Origin: Pyrenopolyporus hunteri
Lineage: Eukaryota > Ascomycota > Sordariomycetes > Xylariales > Hypoxylaceae
Length of the DNA stretch: 64,000 bases
Reading direction: 5' to 3'
NCBI GenBank assembly: GCA_902806595.1
Contig: CADCXC010000010.1
Coordinates: 1,302,001-1,366,000 of the forward strand
A program made the position numbers and the translations under genes. Positions 44,729 to 57,623 of the stretch are shown in pieces. Position 1 is the first letter of the stretch. Every line of letters starts with the position of its first letter. Below the pieces are notes generated by a model. It ran no database searches. It worked only from the letters and a program-made list of their open reading frames with translations, and was not told the origin of the DNA.

Positions 44729-47700
44729 TTACACTCGATTCTTCTTCTTAGGAACTCTAGCGATCCAGTACAGCGCAAACGTAGCCGCGATATCGAACAC
44801 AACGAACACCGTCAAATAGCCCGCACTATTCCACGGGCTTCCCGACAGAGCCTTGAGGTGGCCGTACAGAAACATATCAGCGTTGGAGATCTGGCAGTAC
44901 TGGCAATCGGCGCGGGCATCCGGGTTCACGAGCGAGCCGCCGGCTTGCTGGATATACGATCCGAGGTAGTCGCCGCAGGTGGTGTTGTTCGGGGGGCTGA
45001 TGGTGAGGAGCTGGACGGGGGAGCAGGTGATTGGGGTGTGGGCGAGGCCGGCGAGGGACAGCCCGTCGATCAGGTACGTCAGCGGCGAGGCGCGCCAGAC
45101 GAATTTCCAGAAGCCGGGCAGGTCGTTCGGGGAGACCATGACACTGTTATCGATTAGTATACTTCCCACTATCGGCCTCTACGGAATATGACTGGGTTGG
45201 GCTGGGACGAAACGGGAAGAGGAGGGAGGGGATTGTTTACCCGTTGAAAACAAGCGAGAACCAGAATATCAAAGTGGCCAATTGGACAGCGCTCTCCGCA
45301 TGTTCGATGCCCGCCGCCACCGCCTGCGAAAAGGTACTAATCCAAAGGCAGTATATCCATATAATCATGAACGACAACGCGCCACGACTAGACGTTCCGA
45401 AGCCATCGTCGCCGTTGCGCCAGAGTCCAGTGGGGTAGTACCACGCCACGAAAATGAGGACCGCGGCTACGGTCTGCCACACCAATTCCACCAGGATGTT
45501 CGAGGTGAGGAAGACGGTCCACGAATACGTCTTGGACCGGCGTTCGCGGGCCTCGAAGAGCGACCGGCTGTCGATGAAACGTGGGATGACCTGCTGGTCT
45601 ACGGTGCCGAACATCTGCGTGAGCAGAAACATGGAGAAGATCAGATTCTGAAGGCCCTGGGCGTCTAGCCTGGTGTTCTGGAAGGAGAGGCCGTTGACGA
45701 GAGCCTATGGCGGGGTTAGCTTGCGGGGCGGAAATGGGCGTTGGTAGGTATGAACTAAAGACTTACCACGCCGGCGCAAAGAGCTAGCTTCGAATATAGG
45801 TATGTAGGGCTCCTCCAGTATTCCTGAAAGATACGTTTCGTTACAACTATCATTTGTTGGAACCAGGATGTAGCGTATTCTTCATGGTGCGTCTTTGACT
45901 CCGTTGATTTAGGGCGCGTTTTGAGCTCGGTGACGTGGCGTCGAACTTCTTCCCTTTGCTGGCTAGAGGACCATCGCTGGGCCCAGTACTCGCTCGGCGA
46001 TGTATCCGCGGCCTCCTTCGCTACCGTGCTCGTTACGCTCAGCATCCATTCGGCAGGATTAGCATCTGGATCACACTTTTCCGCGCCGTTCTCTTCGAAG
46101 TAGGAGATCAAGGTCGAAGCGTCAGGCCCGATGTCTCCGAAATAGGTGGTTTGGCCTTGCTTATTTAGGAGGAGCACACGATCGAATATGCGGAAGAGCT
46201 GCGAAGACGGCTGGTGGATCGTACAGAGAACCGCCTGGCCGTTATCGGCAAGCTTCCGGAGGAGCATACATATCGACCAAGCTGTTTGACTATCGAGCCC
46301 GGAGGTGGGTTCATCTGTTTTAACGGTGAGATGATACACTTCACGAATACTCTACGGCGCGAAGCCGTCGGACAGGAACGTACCGAGAAACAGCAAAAGT
46401 TCTGGTTTGGCAACTAATTCCACACCAATGGTAAGTCGCTTACGTTGCTCGATATTGAGGCCTTCCCAACGTCGTTAGCCATGAAGCGGTAAGTTGGAAT
46501 GCAGAGAAGAACTTACCATCGCCAGGTATACCGACGACAGCGTCAGCGTACGCGCCCATATCAAGGATCTCGATAACATTGTTGACGTATTCGAGCTTCT
46601 CCTTATCAGGGGTATTTGACTGTCGGAGTAGGGCACTGAATTCCAAAGCCTCACGTACGGTTGCGGTGGCCAAGTGCATGTCCTCTTGTTGGGCGTACCC
46701 CATCCTTCTCTGGAAACTAGCGTCCCTCTCCTGTCCCTCGATACAGATTTCGCCGCTAGGGATTCCAAAGCTTGCCCGATTCGCAAGAACATCTAAGAGA
46801 GTCGTCTTGCCGGCGCCAGTCACACCCTGGAGCTTCATTAGCTAATAGGCTTTCTAAATTCGGCGCCACGCTTACCATCAGTGCGGTCAATGTCCCTGGT
46901 TTAACCCAGCCATCTACCCCGTCCAGGATCGTCTTCGTCCCGGAGCTCGTTTTAACATCGTAGCACAGATTGTTCCAATGGAACACAGATGACTGCTGAA
47001 TGATGGCCTGGAGGGACGACTGGGGTTGGTCTTTCTCCTTTTCCTTATCCTCCTGATTGCTATCGTCGTGCTTGTTGACGTCCTGTGCGAACTCGACGGA
47101 GCTGTGTGCTTCCGCGTCGCCGGACATCTTGGGTAGACGATTAGTTCGTCGGAATCGAAGTATATCGCCCTTCGAGCGCTCGGCAGGGATGTATTCGGCG
47201 GCGAGCAAATGGAACGCGCATACGATAACCGTCATGGCTATAATTATGCCGAGGTTCCTAATTCAAGCGTATTAGTGCCCATCTCTACCGGTCTACCTGT
47301 TATACTACCTCTCTAGATGTGTTATACGTACCGCCATAGATGGCCGGGCAAGTAAGTATATTTTTGGGCAAGGTATGCGTTTCCCTGGACGTAGTCCTGT
47401 CCGGCTACGGCTCCGACAACGGGGCATATTTTGCCATCAAGCCCTGATCCTGAGTATGAAGGGCCATCTGGTACTAACGTAGAACAGGGGAATTCGCGAT
47501 TCCGAAACTAGCAAGCTGTTAACCAGCGCAAAGATAACGAGCTATGTAACGCATGCCTTACCTCGTTGATCATCAAGCTCTCGTACGCGTACGCAATAGG
47601 ATTCACCCGTCGAAACCACTGAAGCCACCCCACCATGTACGGGACTGGGACCACGAACCCGGCATAAATGCCTGAAAGCAGAACCATGATACACGTAGGG

Positions 47701-49615
47701 GCCGTACTCTGCTCCATGGTTCGGGATATCGAACCCACGAATCGAAACCACATTGACATATTAAGCGTAAGGACGAAGTTAATAAGAAACCACGTGAAGA
47801 AGGCGCCAACAGTACGCCGGAGGTGGGTCATAAAATAGAGCGTAATCTGGAATAGCACGGCTGTTGCAAACTTATTAGGTAAATCATAGATCATGGATGC
47901 AGCAGCGTCGGTAAACGGATGATAGAAAGCATATCTGTCGTGCTTTTCTACTATAGGACGCTGTGCCCAGATGGTCAAGACCTAACAAGGGGTCAGCTTG
48001 ATCAATCTGTATGGATCACTGGGGATCTCAACGCACCTCAAAAGCCGGAGAATACGCGGTGACCAAGAGACTAAAAAAGATGAGAATCGCTCGCCTGTCC
48101 ATGCTATCGGATGTGTCGGGGAGGTTATAGTAAACGCTTCCGACTACAAGAGCAAGAATGGCGTTGGCTACGATTGAGCCGATTACTGGGGCCGGTAGAT
48201 TGCGTATTCGTTGAACACCTCTCTGAAGACATCCGAGGACCTGGAGGTATATTGGAATGGCGTACGTCGACGTCCTAAGGCTGTATACGGGATTACATTG
48301 GTAATTGAAATAACAGGTCTAGGGGTTTAACGTACCGAAGTTTTTGCTTCCATTCTGGTACCCCTTTAGGGCCATCGGATCCATCTAGAGGAATTGGATG
48401 GTCCATGTTGAATTCTTCGATGTCGGATAAAAGCTGCGAGGCCTGAAGGCTCTGCTTCCAAGCTGTAGCAAACTCGTCCGGCGATCGAGGTACCCAGTCC
48501 TCGTATCCTTCTCGGATAAGCCGCTCGGCGGGGTTCGTTAGAGACGTTAGGAAGTCCGGTGTCGTTGCGCGAGCAGGCCTTACGAAGCCAAGTTCGTAAA
48601 AGTATTGGGCGGCAGCTTGTATAGGGCCGAAGTAAATCTGTCGACCTTCGTATAGAACGGTTACCTTATCGAATTTCTGAGAGGGAAGTTTGAATTAGCT
48701 CAGCTTCACATATCGTTTCTATTTGATAAATTAGGGGAAATTTGTTACTTCGTATATAGCCTCGGATGCCTGGTAGATGCTCATCAGAACGGTACTGTGA
48801 AGCTCGTTGGTAGATTCTCTAAGGAGCTCGACGAACTTCAACGCCGTCGAGCTGTCTAAGCCCCGGGTGCTGTTATCCCAGCACTGTAGCTGAGCGCCAC
48901 CAATAAGAGCCTCAGCGATACTCGTCCTTCTCTTCTCGCCGCCGCTAACTCCCCGGATCATAGCATTTCCCATCCACGTATTAAAGGCGCCGTCAAGACC
49001 CAACAGGATAGCCATGTCACGGCCTATCTTACGCGATGCGGGCCCTCGCGCCGATCCGTTCTCGCGGGTGGACGCGGCGAAGCTCAGAGTCTGGCCTAGC
49101 GTTAGCTCGGGAAAATGCACGTCAAGCTCGGCGAGATAAATGCTCTCCCCCTTGAAAGCTTGGTGCATCTGTTTATAGGGGATCCCTGTGCCGGTCGTGA
49201 GTAACGGGGCCCGCCCTTAGCAATGGTATAGATAGATGGACTGACCCTCATAGTTGATCTTGCTCTCGTGGCCCATGAAGATCCCGTGAGTATCACCAGA
49301 CAGAGCCTTGAGGAATGTGGTACATCCGCTACCGGGACGACCGAGAACGAGCAACATCTCCCCATCGCGGACCAGGCCGTCGAATTCCTTGAGAATCTGT
49401 ACTCGGGTCCCTTCTCGCCGAGATAGGAGGCTCGCTATAAATCGCGGCAGCGCGAGTATATACGAAACGGCCGTAGGCTGGAAGCGAGCCGAAGTGGTGA
49501 AGCCGTGGACGTGCAGGCTACGGAAAGAGACCCCCAAACTCAGACGAGTCTGGGACTGTTTCCTCGCCAGCCAGTCGCTAAAGGCCGACTCGCGCACGCT
49601 CGCCTCCATAGACAA
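44729..49615 (-). CDS. PDR-type (ABCG) full-size ABC multidrug transporter
   Basis: ABCG transporters of this class pump azoles, plant defence compounds and self-made metabolites out of the cell. The model has 12 exons: complement(join(44729..45143, 45241..45704, 45767..46314, 46384..46461, 46517..46826, 46876..47257, 47332..47507, 47562..47981, 48037..48274, 48336..48676, 48749..49185, 49246..49615)), 1392 residues, every phase closing. Layout is NBD1-TMD1-NBD2-TMD2. NBD1 has the PDR-typical GRPGSGCTT (residues 92-100, Cys replacing Lys), signature VSGGEKRR and a degenerate Walker B ending CWDNSTRGLDS; NBD2 has GVTGAGKTT, LNIEQRKRLTIGVEL and FLDEPTSGLDS. The N-terminal extension before NBD1 is shorter than usual, so an upstream exon could be missing. 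One acceptor is ambiguous (48274 or 48280, six bases apart). Confidence 0.93.
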
Positions 49616-51367
49616 TATCGTATAGGACGGACTTTAGAAGATGCGCATCCCAAGCTCAAAACAAATGTTTATATCTTTATGATATAAAGAAGGATCTAAT
49701 GTTGAGGCTAGGAAAATTTTGGTTTCCAAGACGAGGCGAGGCAGAGCCGTAGTGTGGGAGGGATTCGCAAGTACCGGCCCGGACTAGCTCATTAGATTCA
49801 TACCAATAGGTGGTAAACGATTATAGGTCTCTCGAGATTCCATATAAGCACCTACCTCCTATCTTACATACCTACCTATGTAGGTATGTAACTTAGATCT
49901 ACACATAGGTGTTGTGCCGTATCTAGATAAGTACCTCCCCAGACTAACATGGTGTTGGTCTTCTGCGAGAGACAAAGATCGCATAAGGGATCTGACGGCC
50001 GCAACAGCTTCCAATGGCAGCGGCAACTCAATAGGGGTAGCCTAAACATACCTGTACCAGGTAAAGGAAGCACCATGGCGTGGACGACTCCCTTCATGTT
50101 ACTCGGCCAAGGCAGGGAGGATGGTCTCATTTCGCCGGCTTGGAGTGAACTGTCATTCAACGGCGTCCTAAGCCATGCTCTCTTATTATTCGATGGTTTA
50201 TCCCGAGTTGGTGCGTTACACAAATATATCAAACGAGAGGATGATATTATACAGTACCTGGGTTTTATCCAGGGTACCTCCAGAAGCTATCTGCACGTTT
50301 GTCGAGCTATATGTAGTGCCCGGACTAGCCTAGGGGATGGCTGGGCCCACTACTGTTCCGCTGGCCGGGGTGCCTACAACCTGTACCGTACATGGATCCT
50401 TCGCCTTGTAGCTCTGTGAAGAACAAGAAAAAGGAAAATCCCCACTATCCTCGATTAGGGAAGCCTGGTACGGCCATCTTATGGGTAAGGGGCGTGCGTC
50501 TATAGCGCTCAAGTACACTACCTAGGTAGTATTGTACCTATCTTGCTCTAATTCTCTGGTACGTTAGGTACCGTTTATTGTAAATAGGAATCGGTTTGCT
50601 GACACACCTCTCAAATATTTCCCCTCCAAACCCCTGGCCGCGCCCCCCAACTCCCCCAACTCCTCCAATTCCATCGCCGCTTTACTTTGTCCCGCCCTAT
50701 GACAGTTCGGAGCAGTTCGATAATAACGAGAACGAGGTCTAAAAGAGTAGGCGCGTGCTGATGCTTAACGGAGTTACTCTCTACCGTCAGCAATGAATAA
50801 ATTCCAACCTTATTTCCTATTCTAATAACGCCGGTAAGGCATAGAGTCGCCTTCGACCTTACATCAAGTAACTAGATCTGCAGAGCAGAGTCATTACTAC
50901 CATGTTTAACGTCGATCAGCTCGAGTATTCTGGACGAGCTTGATGTTTTATCATTCGGGTAGATGGTAGGTAGGTATCTTACCCAGGCAAGGTAGGTAAG
51001 TATTTAGCTGGACCAAGGACGGCAAGACTTCCGATGGACGGATTCACGAAGGCTCACCCTGGGACCTCTCCTCAGTGCGCCAGACATCGCACTTCTATAC
51101 GGACGTCATGGATTTGAACCCAATAAACCCAACGCCTGTTCGAAGAGCTTGGCATACTAGCAGCCGACTTGGCCCAATCAGCTCGATTGCTTCGCCGTTG
51201 GCACAGCCTCCGTGACGCCAAATCGACGAACCATAGCATCATCATCTCAGCACGTGAATGAAATCAGGCTGCAGTCGCATATTTCTCCAACCGCAACTAC
51301 AGCTTCACCACACATCGCTTCGTCGTCTCTGCTGTCGCCGGAAAGGGGCGGGATAGGGACGGGAAAG
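49616..51367. promoter_or_regulatory. Divergent upstream region of the ABC transporter and NACHT genes
   Basis: A 1.75 kb stretch with no recognised gene. A frame at 49949-50419 (156 codons) has no domain. Micro-repeats of the TACCTA/TAGGTA type cluster near 49850-49892, 50518-50540 and 50965-51003. Confidence 0.4.
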
Positions 51368-54300
51368 ATGGACCCTCTAGCCGCGGTCGGACTCGCGAGT
51401 AACATCGTGCAGTTCATAAGCTTCTGCTCTGGATTAGTCACTGAGACTCGGCAGATCTACCGCTCGTTGAGCGGAACTACCAAGGAGCTCGAGGGACTTG
51501 ACGACACATGTCGGTATCTAGCAGAACTATCCTCTGCCTTGAGCCCCGCGAAATCACTGGAGTCACTTGAGTCTCTACCAGCTACTCAAAGACCGACTCG
51601 GGAGGAAATTGATCTTACATGTCTAGCCTCAAAATGCAAGGGCATCGCAGAGGACTTAGCCGCGGAGCTCAGAGCTATGCGATTAGATGATGCATCTCGC
51701 ACAAGAATTGCAAGCTTTAAGGCGGCCATCAAGTCTAAGCTAGGTAAGAACCGGATTGGCGGTCTATTGAGAACGATGAATCAATGCCGCGATGATCTAA
51801 TGCTCTGTGTGATTGCCCTTACGGAGTAAGTGATGTCTACAAGACCCGCTAAGCCAACACGGGGCAGATCTTAACGCTCCTTAGCAAGAAACAATCGAGC
51901 GTATTAAAATACCTAGAGGAACTTAAAGAGGCAAATCTTAACATGGTACTTGATCATTCAACAAGGTTGAAGGAGATAACAGACCTGGTCCGAGCGATTC
52001 CCGACCAAGCAAGGAAAGTTCTCGACGAGGATGATAAAGCTCCCTACATAATGGCTATATCTCACGAACTCAAGGCCGTTACGGCTTTATTGGCCCGACG
52101 GTGGATACTAGAGCATCAAGTCACCCGTAGTCTCTATTTCAAGTCGTTGCCTATACGATACGGGGTGATTCATGACGCCCATCGAAGGACTTTTGGCTGG
52201 CTGCTAGAAAGTCAACCGAAGAAACAAGACCAGACCCAGCCATATCCCAAAGTCCAATTTCTAGAGTGGCTAAGATCCGGAAGCGGCATCTATTGGGTGT
52301 CGGGCAAGCCAGGATCTGGGAAGTCAACCTTGATGAAATTCATCGCTGATCACCCAGAAACGCAGAAAGCTCTCGATCATTGGTCCAATTCGAATGAGTG
52401 CATAACAGCGGCTTACTATTTCTGGAGCGCGGGGACAAGTTTACAAAAGTCCATCGAGGGCTTATTGAGATCATTGCTATTCGAGATACTCGTCCGCGTC
52501 CCTGAGCTTATCCCAGCTGTCTTCCCTAAACGTTGGGCCTCTTTAACTGCGCCAAGCGTAAAGAGCAAGCTGGATAATCCTCTCCAACGCGGCACGCACC
52601 AATGGGACTGGACCATCCGAGAACTCTCAGGCGCACTACACCTGTTATCAGGATCACCGAGCTGTTCCACGCGGAACTTCTGCTTCTTCATCGATGGGTT
52701 GGATGAGTATCACGGCGACCATCGCGAGCTCGTCGATATTCTGGTTGCTATGTCGGATAACCCCAACATCAAACTCTGTGTTTCGAGCCGCCCATGGAAC
52801 GTCTTCGAGGACATACTGGGCCCGGATCCGAGCCGGAAGATCTACATTCACGAACTAACTAGAAACGATATCATGGAATATACCGTTTCAACGCTACAGA
52901 AAGACGAAATATGGGTATCTGAAGCTAAGACTGAGCCTCGATATGGCATGCTAGTCAACGAGATAACAGACAAGGCGCATGGGGTGTTCTTATGGGTTGT
53001 GCTCGTTGTTAAGTCCCTCCGAGAAGGACTAAGTAATGGAGATTCGCTACGCATGCTCGAGCAGAGAGTGAAGAATATGCCTCAAGAACTTGGGCCCTTC
53101 TTTAGGCATATCCTTTCGTCTATTCCGCCTATATATCACGTACAGATGGCGTTGTCTTTCAAAGTCGCGCTTAACGCCTCTAGCCCAATAACCCTCATGC
53201 ACTTTTCATTCCTCGACGATTGCTTTGACGATGAGCACTTCGCATTTCGCGCTCCGACTAGGCCGATAGACGACCACGAGATATTAAATCGACTCCGGAT
53301 CGCACGACGCCGGCTCAATGCTCGCTGCAAAGGACTCCTCGAGGCACGATCGCGATTGCACACTCCCGGGGAGCGGGTCCATTCCGCACACAGAGTTACC
53401 TTCCTTCACCGTACTGTGCGAGATTTCCTAGAGACCGAAGAGATGGCGCAATTCCTTGATAATTTATTAGGCGATTACCGGATTAACACGTTAATGCTGA
53501 ATGCCCATGTGATGATTGTAAAAGGCCTCTCCTCCGCTGGTCCCGCATCAACCCCAGTATACGAAGCTCTCCCTTACGCCCATAAAGCGGAGAAAGAAGC
53601 AGCAGATATAGCTGCCGAGTGCGTTGACGAGCTTTTCAACGCAGCACGTATCCTAGATCCCGATCTCGCAACCCCCGAGAGGTTCTCTCATTTAGTTGTT
53701 CAGCATGGGCTGTACGAATATGTTTTCAGCGCGATGCGGGCCAACTCCGACGGTTTCAAGGACGCCACCCATCTTATCAACACTGCTCTCGAAAGTGCTA
53801 ATTCCGTACGCCCAAATGATCCCGATATGTCAGATATGATAGCAATGCTCCTGGGGGAGAGCGCCAGTCTTGGCAACGAGGGATGGTGCATATATATGCA
53901 GGGGCTCGCGTCGACGGTTGGGCGAACAACCAATCTCGACATAGTGAAGCGCCATAAACGAATCCTAAGCTCAGTCCTCCCGAAAGTTGAGCACGTAAAT
54001 GCGCTATCACATTCCCGTGTCACCTGTGCCTGGGGCGACCTGTTCGTCGCGGTTGTTGATGATCGTATATCACCACGAAATCTGACCAGTATAAGGGCAC
54101 AAATGATAGCAGAGCTATTAGCGCACGGCGCCGATCCCAATAGCCCGTATGTGTCCGAATCTATTTGGATTTGGCTTTGCGACTATATTCGCCACATTGA
54201 TTTATCCTCGGCCTCTCAGCGAAACGCCGCTCGGATGGAGTTCCTGGCAAACATCACGGAGATGCTCCTGACAGCCGGCGCTGATGTCAGCCATAGCAAG

Positions 54301-54540
54301 TCCCTAACAGTAGAGGAAGTATATTCTATCTTCCCTACTCGCCTAGGAAATCAGATTAGCAACCTGTTGAAAAAACAGCCAACGCCCAAGAGTCATACCA
54401 CAAATAGTACCACGGGATGGGGCGCCTTCTTTCTATCTTTCATCCCAGGATATTCAAAGCTCTTGCCAGCAGCGTCAACGAAGGGCCAGTTATATCATAG
54501 GCTACATTGGCTAAAAGCCCAAGGCAATACAGGAAGTTAA
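51368..54540 (+). CDS. NACHT-type NTPase with fungal N-terminal domain (NLR-like)
   Basis: The model is join(51368..51825, 51885..54540), 1037 residues; the intron restores LCVIALTDKKQSSVLKYLEEL. The N-terminal domain begins MDPLAAVGLASNIVQFISF, the hallmark of a common fungal NLR-associated effector-like domain. The NTPase core has Walker A VSGKPGSGKST near residue 292, Walker B FCFFIDGLDEY near 418, and sensor-like LCVSSRPWNVFED. After a helical middle part, the C-terminus has no regular repeat array, only two degenerate ankyrin-like pieces (MIAELLAHGADPNSP and TEMLLTAGADVS). Fungal NLRs act in self/non-self recognition and programmed cell death; I infer a related role but the ligand is unknown. 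I start at ATG 51368 as it begins the conserved domain; the frame is open 52 codons further upstream. Confidence 0.88.
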
Positions 54541-55659
54541 TAGCATTCCTTAACAAGCCGGGTATACAGGGGAGCGGTGCGAATTTCTACCCGTTCTTTC
54601 TAATGGATAGGTACCTAACATTCCACATATATAATCTGGACGAAGTCCTGGAAACCGCCAACCCTGCAGCACTATAACGTAGCACAAGTACAATCAGAAC
54701 GACGTCCTTTTGGGAACTACCTAGCGCGGCCATTAGGTACCTTCGCAGTCGCCGCGGGCCGTGATAGTGGCGCATCAGTATAACACCGTATCTACAAGGT
54801 TTACCTCCGAGACAAGTACCGCATGGGGGCATGTCTCAGCCCTTTCGGTTGTGAAGAACGGCTTGTCAACCGTGTGAGCATTAAAGATGTGAGATGGGAG
54901 CCCTAAATGGGGACAGGTCAAAGTTTATCGCGCTACCCCAAGCCGTAAGGTGAACTTCGTAGCGACTCCATTACACGTTCTAGGCGTATACGCTCGGGAT
55001 GATATGTACATATCTACCTAGGTAAGCTATGGAGGACGTGGCCCCTATATTGCAGTCACGGATGAAAGACATAAGGTAACAGGAGACGATGACTGTGGAA
55101 AGTATATAGTATGATACCAACCGATATTTCTCAATTATAACGGACGAGTTGAGACATAAAGGGGGGGAAAACGTTAAGTCCTTTTCGAAGGTTCCGAATT
55201 GAAGATTCCAGCTGTTCAGCTCTACTTACACGCACTGTCACACTATAATACCTATCACCATACGCCAAGTATGCGGTATCCTTCTAGTGTAACACGCCCC
55301 TGACGGGAGATTGCATACCTACCTACTTACCTACACCCAGGATGTAGGCCTCTATGAAGTATCAGGGCAACAGAAAATCTTGCCACATTTCGTAGCTCAA
55401 TCTCGAAACACTCGTCAGATAGACGCACGTAAGGATGTTAGGATAGTACTCCTGAGAAGGCGGCGAAAAGGTCGAAAGTATTTGAATCTATAAACCGCCC
55501 GATTATGATATTACTACCTAGGTAGTTACCGAGTCTGCGCCCGTTCGCAGTCCAGGCTCATGCGTTTATGACGTGTAGGAAATGCAACGCATTACCCCTT
55601 ACCTTACAGACCCGAAGACAAGACACACTGATGGATACCGTCTACGTATACGTGAGAAG
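54541..55659. other. Intergenic between convergent NACHT and P450 genes
   Basis: Frames of at most about 95 codons without domains. TACCTAGGTA-type elements occur at about 55014-55023 and 55515-55527. Confidence 0.45.
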
Positions 55660-57623
55660 CTATGCACCCTTAGGGGCCCTCTTCTTAATACGGAAAGGAA
55701 GAGGGCTCTTTAGATCTTCTACGCCCATCCCATACCTCTTCTTCGTGAACTCGGGTTTATCGCTATGGATCTCTATGTCATATTCGCTAGCCAGCAGGGC
55801 GCTCGTGAATATGATGACGTTCTTCGCGAGGAAACGGCCGGGGCACATCGAATAGCCTCCTGAAATGGACGGGGAGAGCGTTAGTACTTATTCCCACAGA
55901 AAATGACAGTCGGAACTAAGAAAAAAGAAGGAATTTCGTACCACCATACGGGATCCACGCCCCCTCGCATCCTTCTGTGGAGAAATACGGTTTCCCATTA
56001 GAATTCTTTTCACCGCGGGGAGCCGCTTTGCGGCTTGCGGCGTTAATAGGCCCACTCTCGGGGTCTGCCGGATCGACGAGGAACCGGTCAGCCCAGAATG
56101 AGCGAACCGGATGCTTCCCGCTCTTAGTATTCCAGAATGTCTCATCCATGTGTGACGGTTCGGAGTTTAGGACGGCGAGCGCTCCCTTGGGAAGCTTCCA
56201 TCGCCCCAAATCAACGTCCTCATGCGGAGAGCTGTACACGGAGTACACCTTGATGTATAGACGCAGCGTTTCAGCGTACACGGAGGCGAGGAGCGGCGCC
56301 TCCTTACCGAAGTGTTGCGGATCTATATCCGCGAAGGTACCATCGCCGACGTATTCTTCGATTTCGCGGCGGACGCGGGATAATAGCTCTTCATCCTTAA
56401 AGACGTGGAAGGCGGAGAACATGGAGCTAAGAACCACGTTACCGATAGTTCTATAAAGCACTCATTAGCTGGCCGCTCTATTAAGGAACGCTGAAGGGGG
56501 GGGCTTACGCCCAAGCCAAGCCCAAGTCAACCCTCGCAACCGCCTCATCGTCATGTTGGTCGATCTTCAGCAGCACGTTCTGACGATGCCGGATCATCGC
56601 CGACCCCCAATACGGATCTCCATCGCCATCCTCGGCGATATGCGACTTGTCGAAATGCGCGCGGGCGTATATATACCAGGACTTGAACTGGCCGACCAGG
56701 TCGTCGCGGAACTTATGCGCCTTGGGCATCATCCAGCGGGGCAGGCCCGGCGCAAAGGTCGGGAACATGCCGTCGAAGGCGAACATGTCGCGGACGAAGG
56801 TCGGGTTGAGCCGCAGCATGGACGGGCCGAGGACGGACTGCAGGGTGGACGCGCCGACGACGTCGCGGAAGAACTGCGCGAAGTCGGGCATCTCGGTCCA
56901 GCGGTCGTGCGCCAGGCCGAGCTCCCGCAGCCGCCGGCCCACGTCCGCGGCGTACCGCAGCGTCGCGGGGTGCAGCCCGGGCCCCGTCAGGCCCCGGAAG
57001 ACGCTGTGGTGCGTGATGTAGTCGATGCGGTTGTGCGGCTGGACCTTGCTGCGCGGGTGCGGCTGCGGGAAGGGCCCGGAGTCGTCGGCTCGGTAGATGC
57101 TCATGGCCTTGCGGGGCGCGCCGAGGAGGTGCGAGTTCACGAAGCCGTACATCGTGATGGAGCTCGAGAGCGTGGATTGCTTGAAGAGCCGCTCGATCGT
57201 CTCCCGGTCCTGGAAGCTGTAGTACGTGTACCCCATGATGGACACCCGGTTCGATGTTAATTTGCCCGCGTAGGATCTGCAGAATAGGGGGGGAGTGTTA
57301 GGACCCTATGTAAGAGCGTCTCGTGTGGGATTGTGGCAAGGAGCTACTCACGATACTCGTTTGACGAACCCTCTATGATCCCACCAGAGCTGGAAGAAAG
57401 GCCCCAGGTGTGGGATGAAGGATGGGTACCGCGGCGGGAGCCGGCCCTTGGTATTGCCCTCAAGCTTGTGAACTCTATGATAAATCAACAGGGTATAGAG
57501 ATAATTAGAAAGGAATAAGATTGCAAGAACACGCCCAACGAAAGAGGCAGTATGATAGACATCACCGGACGAAAGGCTCTCCAGGACCGTAGCCCAGTAC
57601 GCTTTGAAGGGGGTGCTCTCCAT
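55660..57623 (-). CDS. Cytochrome P450 monooxygenase (fungal, CYP7/8-like)
   Basis: The model is complement(join(55660..55859, 55942..56450, 56509..57276, 57352..57623)), 582 residues, phases closed. A membrane anchor lies near residues 28-47 (FVGRVLAILFLSNYLYTLLI), followed by a proline-rich hinge (GRLPPRYPSFIPHLGPFFQ). The K-helix E-x-x-R is seen as AETLRLY, and the heme loop as YGGGYSMCPGRFLAKN with the cysteine near residue 520. The I-helix (NVVLSSMFSAFHVF) lacks the usual acidic-threonine pair, as in several fungal P450s of this group. It likely oxidises a lipid-like or secondary-metabolite substrate in the ER. The ATG at 57623 was chosen because upstream in-frame codons offer only TTG. 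It is divergent from a second P450 across 2.1 kb. Confidence 0.92.

Noticed and set aside
49949..50419. 156-codon plus-strand frame between ABC and NACHT genes
   Set aside because: No domain, signal peptide or splice support; composition like the surrounding intergenic DNA.
56553..57260. 235-codon plus-strand frame opposite the first P450
   Set aside because: Antisense shadow of a GC-rich P450 exon.
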